Source: Carex sylvatica
Lineage: Eukaryota > Streptophyta > Magnoliopsida > Poales > Cyperaceae
NCBI GenBank assembly: GCA_964058845.1
Contig: CAXKVR010000140.1
Coordinates: 62,001 to 126,000, forward strand
Direction of reading: 5' to 3'
DNA: 64,000 bases
A model generated the notes under the pieces. The model saw nothing but the letters and a program-made list of their open reading frames with translations, made no database searches and had not been told where the DNA came from. This document shows, one piece after another, positions 56,425 to 64,000 of this stretch. Each line of letters starts with the position of its first letter. Positions within the stretch are counted from its first letter, which is position 1. A program made the position numbers and the translations under genes.

Positions 56425-56660
56425 ATGTACATAATATATTAATGGCCACGTTATTGTGTTATTGGTTTAGAGGCTTCTTCTAGTAAGATAATGGGACAGC
56501 AAGCAAGACGTTCTACGTCTGACATACATGCAGCAGGTTTTTTTTAATTTTAATATTTATTATTGTTTTTTCTTATCCAAAAATTGTGTATTCTACTTAA
56601 TGTTTTTTAATTTTTTTTTATCAGGAACATCTTCTGGTTACAGTCGAAGATGATTTCAGA
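56425..56660 (+). pseudogene. C-terminal exons of the MULE transposase
   Basis: After the acceptor TTGGTTTAG at about 56467 an exon encodes SSSKIMGQQARRSTSDIHAA and ends GCAGCAG|GTTTTT at about 56537. A next exon (after TATCAG, about 56625) gives GTSSGYSRR and a stop at about 56652. The first of these is a diverged duplicate of the last exon before the LTR element (RRVGHQARHSTSDRCAA). It is part of the broken transposase gene. Confidence 0.6.
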
Positions 56661-57389
56661 TTTCAAGACTCATTTTTGTAGATCATTCAATTTGCAGTTG
56701 GAGATTAATTAAAATAGTTTAAGTTTATGTTATTTGTTGAGTATTTTGCGTATAGGTTTTATGCTTGTTTTTATACTCGTTTAACTTTTAAATTTATAAA
56801 CATTAATCATGACTATATTTTGCTTCAGAGTTGTATTGCTGACATAAACTCCTTGAAGGTAACCAGAAATATTTTTCTTCTGGTTTTAATTCTTCTATAT
56901 ATGTTTGCACCTTCTTTAACTTAAAAAGTAAAATTGTTGCTTTAGTCGAGCTGGCTTCCTATGTTTAGAGATCTCGTCGAAAGAATAAATGATACATTTA
57001 GCCGAAACTTTCAAGAGATGGCTGTTACATATATATATATATATATTTTAATTCTATTACAAATGGTACTTTGCTTAGGCAAACTGGCCATCTCAAGGTT
57101 GTCAGCGCACACCACTAGTCTGGAGGAGTAATAAAATATATCACTTGGAATTCTTTTCATTGCATTCATTTAAGTGTTCTGCATAGTCACATTTACAATA
57201 TTTACATGAGCGCTCGGTCTCAACTAGCATAAACAAGTTCAAGTAGCATTCATACAAAATAAAAATAAAATAAGATTAAAGTAAAAATATTCTCAAGTAG
57301 TAAAAGCTAAAATAAGTAACAGTCCATTTAAATACATTCCCACGTAATACAAACTAACAGTCCATTTAAGTAATAGTCAATTTAAATAC

Positions 57390-60351
57390 CTAATCAAATG
57401 TGAACATATCTGGTGCTCGGCGATCTCGCTCTGGGTATCTTCGTTCTGGTCTAACTTCTTGATTGTTCGCTCTCCTACGCCTGACATAAACATTATTGTA
57501 CGATAGAAAAAGGCCTCAACTGCTTGTGTATGTGGCGTAACGACCGGACTAGGTCCTATGTTGTCTTGTGCACCAGTAACATCTAGCGGGGCCAACTCGA
57601 TATGATCCGAATCCTACAACAATCATTTTAGTATTTAATAAACATAATCGACTATCATTTAAATAAAACATACAATTTTGAAATTAGTACCTGATATACC
57701 GGACTAGGTCCTGTATGACCCATGTATTGCACATCCTGAGGATACACCTGATTGTATGTCTGGTCCCAACTAACAAACGTATTCACTCCCTGTAATAATT
57801 ATTTTATTATTTGTAACAAACATAATAAACAATTAGTTAAAATTTATTTCATGAGAGATAAAATTACCTGATAGACCTGACTAGGTCCTGTGTTGTCTTG
57901 TGCGAACGTGATAGGAACCTCTGATTCCTATAATAATTACTTTAGTACTTAATAAACTATATAAACGATTATTAAAATTAAACATTATAAGTGATGAAAT
58001 TATTACCTGATGGACCTGACTAGGTACTGTGTGATGAACTGGGGTGTACACCGGGTTGTCCAACAACTCTGACATGAACTGCCCAACTGGGTCCTCCGTT
58101 CTCTATAAAAATAATTTAGTATTGTAATAACAAACTTGACGATTATTTCTAATTTCTTAGAGTATTAAATAATTACCTGGTAGACCTGACTAGATCCTAC
58201 GTTGCCTTGTGCGGTCGTGCCATAATCATTCCCTCCCTATAATTAATATTTTACTATCTTAGTAAACATAATCGACAACCAATTAAAGTTTTTTTTTTAT
58301 ACTTACCAGATCAACCTAACTTGGTCCAGTTTGAAAGCTTCTGAGATATTCAGTTAACCCGTCATTTGTTTCTATCCATCTATCATGATAGTTGGGATCT
58401 AAATCTTGTGGCAAGTGGGGATGAGTTCTGAATTATCGTCATCTGAGATGTCATCGATATTGTCTGGAAGATCGGCCGCCCTAAACATACTTTACAATTT
58501 AGCATCCATACCATTGTCTCTGAGAAGACCACAACTTGCTTTGAGAAAAAATTTCCCTATTTTCTTGAGTGTTCTCGATTTCGTCAATCCTATAGCTGCT
58601 GATATTATCTTTATCCCTCGTAATGACTATAAAATAAAAAAAGTGGTAACTCCATTGAAAAAATAATATCATCTCATAAATATTTTTAATTTATAAAACT
58701 TACATCACGTGTCGATTTCGGAGCACCGAGAATGTACCCTACTTCGCCAGTCTCATCTCTGTATTCTGGAATGGGATCGTCAAGACCCTCTATGCACTGT
58801 TTTTCTAAGAAGATATTGAACATGTCATTATTCTGGAACCAACTTCGATATGGCAATATGTCGTAATGACTCCAATACCCGGTTGTAACAACCAAGTGGT
58901 TTTCTGGATTAGATGCCTCATTTACGTAATTATGATGCACATTAGACCAATTTACTAGTCATACATTGGCACTGTGAACAAATTTATGTAACCGGCGTAC
59001 CTCACCCTCGGGGAGCGGCAGTGGTGGAGGGATGGGCTATGCATACCCAAACTGTCGCATCACACGATCTAGATAATAATGCTCAATTATCCAAAAGTGC
59101 ACAAGTGACACACAAGCTAGCCATACATTCCTTTCGTTAATAACTCGTGATGGCAGCTTACACGGTATCTCATTTAACATTGCGTTGTAAGGCTCTCATT
59201 TTACCATGTAATCTTCAAGCTTCTGTAGTTCGTTGCGGAAGTAACTAACTCCACTTCGATTGTGACCTTGGCGATAATCATGGAGACAACACCACTTATC
59301 TCCTAATGCTGGACACTCTTCTTGATTTGGCTGGTCCCAATCTGGACTCCAATCATATAAGGGACGAGGAAAATCGATCGGTAAACGAGACCAACACCAA
59401 TGTTGTAAAAACACAGTTGACCCTAACATACGCTTTGTTTTACGCTGAACCGCAACACAAAGGCTCATGTAAAGATAAGCTAGAACAGCCCCACCCCAGT
59501 TGTACTGTTCTGGAGAATCAAGATTTTCTAGAAATTGTAAATACATTGCCGGAACTGAATCTCCGGATGAATCGGCAAAAAACATAGACCCGAACAAATC
59601 GAGTACATAAGTCCTTGTGTACTGGCGCACCTGCTCCTCTGTAGGCTCATTCGGTTGCGTGTTTGGCATTGCAGCAAATCGAACACGCAATTACTTCAAA
59701 TTTATAGGATACCCAGAAGTCGTTAGAACCTCTTTCGCGTCATTTGGCCCCGGTCTCTTCTTCCTTTTAAGCACCGCACTTGCGGTTCCATTTCCAAGAA
59801 GCTGATCCACTAAGAAAGACCAAGTACGGTCTGAAGGACCCATCACCGGTAACCTTATGATCGACAGTGCCCAGAGACAAGAAACATCTTGCAGCGTGAT
59901 TGTCATCTCTCTCACAGGAAGATGAAAACTGTGGGTCTCTGGTCTCCACGCTCCACAAGACCAGCGACGAGTGATGGGTCAATTTTTATGTGATTCATTT
60001 GAGAAACCTGATACAAACCGAGTCTAAGCAAGAATGATTTGCAAAGGTCGTGGTACGCAATCCCAGTCTAGGGATGTCGAGGGTCCACTCCTATATCTCT
60101 GTAATCCTATCAATGTTATATAAATTGATTAAAATAAAATATTATAATTCAAATAGTTATATCATTTAAAAAAAATATATTATATGATTCATGGAGTAAC
60201 TTACATTGTCATGGATTCGTGAGACCTTATGTAGGTCATGCGGCATCCATAATAAATTGCTAAAATTATTTGCTGACAATGCCGGATCAAAACCAACATC
60301 ATATGCAGCTTCAGCATCTGAAGTGCCACACGGATCACGACTGCTTGACAT
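57390..60351 (-). pseudogene. Plant mobile domain (PMD) gene carried by the MULE, broken
   Basis: Exon 1 (60351-60205) starts MSSSRDPCGTSDAEAAYDVG. Exon 2 (60106 to about 58704) carries the PMD core: DPSLVAGLVER, then WRPETHSFHLPVREMTITLQ after a one-base loss at about 59948, DVSCLWALS, and later MYLQFLENLDSPEQYNWGGA, WCWSRLPIDFPRP and DRVMRQFGYA. In-frame stops replace a Trp at about 59691 (after NLK), another at about 59196 (after DYMVK) and one at about 59037. PMD genes occur both as host genes (MAIN/MAIL, development and silencing) and inside plant transposons; the 'phosphatase 7 long form' label is common in databases. The 3' part is a series of short phase-0 exons with TGPSQVYQ ends. 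Convergent with the transposase gene. Its role in the MULE is unknown. Confidence 0.85.
57411..58629 (-). repeat. Array of duplicated short exons of the PMD gene
   Basis: Exon/intron units repeat with a period of about 130-170 bp. Exons by GT/AG borders: 58629-58307, 58236-58177 (60 nt), 58102-58007 (96), 57927-57868 (60), 57789-57691 (99), then the last exon from 57613. Every internal exon is a multiple of three and ends in the same motif (TGPSQVYQ, VPSQVHQ, GSSQVYQ, TGPSPVYQ). Introns share the donor CAG|GTAAT and AT-rich bodies with TTTAATAATCG-like blocks. Exon skipping would keep frame. Confidence 0.8.
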
Positions 60352-61079
60352 TCTGCATGCATAACATTTTGAAAGAATTAATAACAATCTAAATTTACTA
60401 ACCATTCACATTATTAAATAAATTACTAAATTAAGCAATTACCTATGAACTCTAAAACTCACATGAATAGATAAATTAAGAAATAGATAAAATACGAGAT
60501 TATTAAATTATCTAATTTATCATTTCTTGCAGAATACACTTAACAAACTAATAAAATAAAATCTAATTAATTCTATTCATTTTCATAATAGATTAAGAAA
60601 ATAAGTACCTACATTACCTAAATTACTTGCATTACTTCCATTACCAAAAATTCAAAACGAATGAGCTATCTACTTTATTTTGTTTGAAGAACTTCAGGAT
60701 AAAATATTGTCAAAATAATACTATGAAATATTCATATCTAATAAATTGCAACTAATAGTTAAAATTAGATAATTAATCTCAACAATAATTAAAATAATAC
60801 TATCAATGCTCTCAATTTTATTCTATAGACAAATTTAAATAAACCAACTAAACGAAACTAATTATATCATATCAAATGAGTCTAAAAATAAATAAATTTT
60901 TATAAATCCTAAATCCTAATTTATCAATTCTTTTAAAATACAATTAATAAATTAATAAAATTTAATATAATAAATAGTTTTATAACAAATCAAATTATAA
61001 ATTATTATCAATTAACTTATTTCTACACTAATTAATTTTAATTTTATATATAAAAAAAATCTGTACAGAGGAATGGTCC
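60352..61079. other. MULE interior between PMD gene and right TIR
   Basis: Very AT-rich. It probably holds the PMD promoter and 5' UTR; no second gene is visible. Confidence 0.5.
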
Positions 61080-61622
61080 GACTCAGTGGTAGAAAATTGG
61101 ATCTGGACGGATTTGCGTGTTCCGTCCTAGGAGCGGCGTGAAGAGTGAAGTGTGAGAGTAGCAAGAGAGCGATGTGAGAGTAGCGAGGGAGTGAGAGAGC
61201 GAAGCAGAAAGGTATGGGTAAAGGAGGTCAGAGACGGCATGGGTTACCCCGTCCTCCTTTTCTTTTTCTTTTTTCCTTTCCTCGGACGGGAGGTCTTGTG
61301 CCGTCCGCAATTTTTTTTTTTAACCCTAAACCCCGGATGGGTCTTCCCTCACCATCCGGGTTTTTAAATTTTTTTTTAACCGCTAATTTAACTGCCGTCT
61401 ACATTTTTTTTTTTACGCTAAACCCCGGACGGGTCTTCCCTCACCGTCTGGGTTTTCAATTTTTTTTTTTAACCGCTAATTGTTAATTAGACGAAAAAAA
61501 CTTGTTAATTAAAATACCGGACGGCATAACAGGTACCGTTCTACTTAGTTTTCGACAAAACTCAGATCTTATATCCTATTTCGATATTTTATTAATTTAT
61601 TTTCTATTAATAAAAAATTCGG
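61080..61622 (-). repeat. MULE right terminal inverted repeat
   Basis: Complement of the left TIR at its outer part (TACCGGACGGCATAAC, GAAAATAAATTAATAAAATA as complement). Inner repeats of CCCCGGACGGGTCTTCCCTC type occur three times (61260-61460). It gives low-complexity Phe/Pro ORFs that are not genes. Confidence 0.8.
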
Positions 61623-61631
61623 CGCTATGCC

Positions 61632-62357
61632 TGTCCTGTTCGGTAAAATTAATTTGTTCGGTGCTCAGTACTCTTACCCACAAAAAGTTCTTATTGTACT
61701 GTTCAAAATCTTGATCCTACAGACTACAGCTAGGCGAAATCATTGACAGATGATGGTACCGCTGGTACCATTACTACAGGCAAATTGATACGGTTAAGAT
61801 GGCTCACACAGTTTACTTATGAGGACGGAAAATTTTTGGTTCATGAACCGAACTGTCTTTAAAATATTGGATCTAAGATTATTATAGAGTTCAGCGGTGG
61901 GCTGGCACAAGTTCTGTATCAGTAGTAAAACTGGGTCTCGAGTTTTTGTTTCAATTTTGAACTCAGTTTAGATAATTCATATCATCTAAGGTAACTGAAT
62001 ATTTCCGTTTAGATATGGACCGTTCAATCAGAATCCGCACAAATATTAAAGAGGTCCATACATTCCACCTCGAACTGGTTGACTGTGATACTGATCAGAC
62101 GATTTGGATCTAAATAGAAATATTCTGTTATCTCAGATGATATAGACAGACTCCATCTTTAAATAAGAATAAATTATGTATTAAAAGAAAACAATTTCTC
62201 TCCACGTTCAATAATATAATTATTGTTCTCAAAACAGCACCCTCTTTTTTTCTTTTAGAATAACATTTAAGAGAGGAAAGGACAGCATTCTAAAAAGATA
62301 TTTCTTGAAGTTTCATCAGATGTACATTCAACATAATACTATGACCTCTTAACCACC

Positions 62358-62391
<34 letters not shown>

Positions 62392-62605
62392 CAGGTCCCC
62401 CTCTCGGGTCTTTAAATACAACCACATCTCTGACGTAACATTGCAGGGGTAAAATTGCCATTTAATGACCAAAAAAGAAAAGAAAAAGAAAATCAGCCCC
62501 TCCTCTATCAGCCAAATGAAATTCCATTAATGATCACATCAAAAGCCTTTTGCAAATTCTTCACTTGTGCCAAATCACAACTTCTGAATACTAAGAACCA
62601 CAACT
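61632..62605. other. Intergenic DNA with a short MITE-like repeat
   Basis: An inverted repeat at 61979-62144 (ATATCATCTAAGGTAACTGA and complement of CAGATGATAT) resembles the 14.6-kb repeat. The first bases (from 61632) are the displaced distal promoter of the F-box gene at 45163-46416. The right end is the 3' UTR of the NDC1-like gene. Confidence 0.5.
61979..62144. repeat. MITE-like inverted repeat, 166 bp
   Basis: About 45-bp inverted ends share TATCATCTRAGRTAACWGAA and ATTTCYRTTTAGAT. No TSD was found. Confidence 0.65.
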
Positions 62606-63996
62606 TCAAACAGCACGGTACTCAATGAAATTGAACAGCTTCTGTACAAGAACTGCACGTGCACCAAACAAGGGCTTGCCACCAATCCAGTCCCTATCCA
62701 AAGTCATCGACTTCGCACTTGCTTGCATGTCAGCCCAAAACACTGACACAATCTGATAAATAGAAGTCCTAAGTACATCTGCTATTACATAAGACTTGTT
62801 GTGCAACTCATGCTGTTTTTTAACCGTAACTGCAGTTACGCGGTAGTCTTTCTTACCAGTGCTCACTGTTGCCCATTTCATAGTTGTGGGGCTTAGGAAC
62901 TGTGAGGTGGAGGGCCCACCCGTCTTCTTCCCTATACAGGCCTCAACTGCAAGCAGGGATGCCAGTAGAGTGGTAATAGCAGTTGTGTTGCAACCGGAGA
63001 TCTGAGCAACTCCATAGCGGTCCTCACGGCGTGACCGTGCCGTTAATGCAGCTAAACTCCTAGCCGACCATGCACATATCTGTCTCAGAGGAGAAGTTTT
63101 ACATTAGATTCTGACAAAGACTAGCAAAGATAATTAGTATAAGTTAATTTTCAGTGTAAAAGAAAAGAATTCATCTCTTCCAAGCTAAATACAATGAAAT
63201 AAGAATTAAAGGTATACAATTTGAGATAAGGGCTTGAGAATACAACACCAGTAGTCAACTGCATATTCAAGTGACATCCAATATTTGTTTCAACCAATTG
63301 AGCAAAACAACACAATGGACATAAGGGCTTGAGAATACAACACCAGTAATCTACCGCATTTGCAAGTGGCATCCGTTATTTTCTTTAATCTTTTGAGAAC
63401 TGAACAGGTACCAAATTTAAATCAATGTCTATCTTTTTTCTTCTTTTTCTCAAGTGAATCACACATTTACAAACAAAGTTGGTTCTGTAGATAAAAAAAA
63501 GTTTAGGGGTAATTGTCAACTTGTTAATAAATTTGAGGAATCTTGCTTAGTTTCTGAAAATATGGTAAATGCGGGGTGCAATTTGCAAAAGGAAAGGATG
63601 ATTCAAGTCAACCTCAAAATCATCAAAAGCTCCATTAAGTTTTGAATAAGCATGAGAATCCATGGGCGGGCTCATCTGCTCCAAGAACAAATCCGAACGA
63701 TCTCCATATTTCCCTTCTAGGCCCTCGACAAGCTTGGAGGTGAAATTCTCAAGAGGCCTCAGGCATGCGCTGACAACCCGTCTATATGTCTCACCGCTCT
63801 CCTCAAAAAACGCAGCCCTTCGCCATGGTTCAGTGTTATTCTCTGAGACCATGCACAGGTCAAAATATGCAAGGTGCTGTAGAAGTGATTTTGGAGGGCT
63901 TTGTTCTAGAGCTTCAAGCAGGGTTTCACTCGGGTTGGTCTCTGCAGCAGCTGAGCCTTGTGGTGGTGCAAAAGTGAACCTCCTTGTGTGCACCAC
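62606..63996 (-). CDS. NDC1: NDC1-like nucleoporin, last two exons (N-terminus outside window)
   Basis: Exon 63996-63613 follows an AG acceptor at the very window edge and ends GAG|GT. The terminal exon is 63079-62606. The first contains LLQHLAYFDLCMVSENNTEP, WRRAAFFEESGETYRRVVSA and CLRPLENFTSKL; this matches the conserved 'LA-QDL ... RR--FSLS-PG-H--NW' block of NDC1, the transmembrane nucleoporin that anchors nuclear pores. The terminal exon has ICAWSARSLAALTARSRRED, RYGVAQ, ITTLLASLLAVE and ends VQKLFNFIEYRAV, again like the NDC1 C-terminal block (W---GLS-L---S---D-YG-VQ). The transmembrane segments would be in upstream exons. No break is visible. The 63613 donor (GTTGAC) is weak; a further small exon in the 533-bp intron cannot be excluded. 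Confidence 0.72.
63220..63375. repeat. Tandem duplication in the NDC1-like intron
   Basis: AGGGCTTGAGAATACAACAC begins two diverged copies about 95 bp apart (63229 and 63323), each followed by CACCAGTARTCWACYGCAT-like sequence. Non-coding. Confidence 0.8.
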
Positions 63997-64000
63997 CTAA

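Larger units (their letters stand above)
47144..61622. mobile_element. 14.5-kb MULE carrying transposase and a PMD gene, TSD CGCTATGCC
   Basis: CGCTATGCC flanks the element exactly (47135-47143 and 61623-61631); 9 bp is the Mutator TSD size. The terminal inverted repeats start CCGAACTTTTTATTAATAG (left) and, as complement, CCGAATTTTTTATTAATAG (right). They run for about 370-550 bp, with CCGTCCGG-containing blocks in both. Inside are a MuDR-type transposase (+) and a convergent plant mobile domain gene (-). A gypsy LTR element nested at 50464-56424 accounts for 6 kb, so the MULE itself is about 8.5 kb. Both genes carry stops, so the copy is not autonomous now. Confidence 0.93.

Noticed and set aside
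61083..61486. Ser- and Phe/Pro-rich ORFs in the MULE right end
   Set aside because: They overlap the terminal inverted repeat and its CCGGACGG units; they are not genes.
1..64000. CRISPR arrays, bacterial operons, riboswitches
   Set aside because: The repeats present are transposon ends, microsatellites or LTR arrays, and the genome is plant nuclear; no spacer-type array was seen.

Overview
This window is a piece of an AT-rich plant nuclear chromosome, most likely a eudicot or another low-GC flowering plant. The evidence is plant-only gene families (NAC factor, OXS3-type protein, P-class PPR protein, DUF295 F-box proteins), spliceosomal introns, and plant Ty1/copia, Ty3/gypsy, Mutator-like (MULE) and hAT elements. 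There are no bacterial-style operons. Six host genes are supported. Most of the rest is transposon sequence, often with target-site duplications (TSDs) that fix the element boundaries exactly.

Left part (1-19,756): a NAC transcription-factor gene of the NAC028/045/057/086 type lacks its first exon in the window (five exons, 996-4411, + strand). A long AT-rich intergenic stretch follows. It holds a solo copia-like LTR (4891-5689, TSD ATGAA), hairpin MITEs, a MULE-type foldback element (12032-13596, 9-bp TSD) and a hAT element (13762-14371, 8-bp TSD). The two-exon OXS3-family gene (14930-15752, +) comes next, then more MITEs, including a hAT element (18253-18704) and one with a 9-bp TSD (18907-19315).

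Middle part (19,757-47,143): a degenerate copia retrotransposon reads on the minus strand (19757-31127). It has an env-position third ORF, and its two LTRs are INVERTED to each other. A 2.1-kb gypsy solo LTR (25113-27188, TSD AAAGT) sits inside its RT. The copia element split one copy of an F-box locus: promoter-like sequence lies left of it and the 3' half of the F-box gene (31128-31525) lies right of it. Intact DUF295 F-box genes are at 33637-34824 (+) and 45163-46416 (-), with a P-class PPR gene between them (36583-38409, -). The 3' flanks of the three F-box copies share shuffled, partly inverted homologous blocks. A LINE fragment, several MITEs and two hAT elements (42954-43591 and 46497-47096) fill the gaps.

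Right part (47,144-64,000): a 14.5-kb MULE (47144-61622, 9-bp TSD CGCTATGCC) carries two convergent genes. One is a degraded MuDR-type transposase (+). The other is a plant mobile domain (PMD) gene (-) whose 3' half is a tandem array of duplicated short in-phase exons. A gypsy-type LTR element that has lost most of pol (50464-56424, TSD ATGTA) is nested in the transposase gene. The MULE and a hAT element both landed in the promoter of the minus-strand F-box gene. The window ends in the last two exons of an NDC1-like nucleoporin gene (62606-63996, -).

The most unusual items are the MULE/PMD element with its exon array, the palindromic ACACGG-CCGTGT motif shared by the LTRs and ORF of the nested element, the inverted-LTR copia with dense AACGTTAC-type motifs, and the F-box locus shuffled by these insertions.
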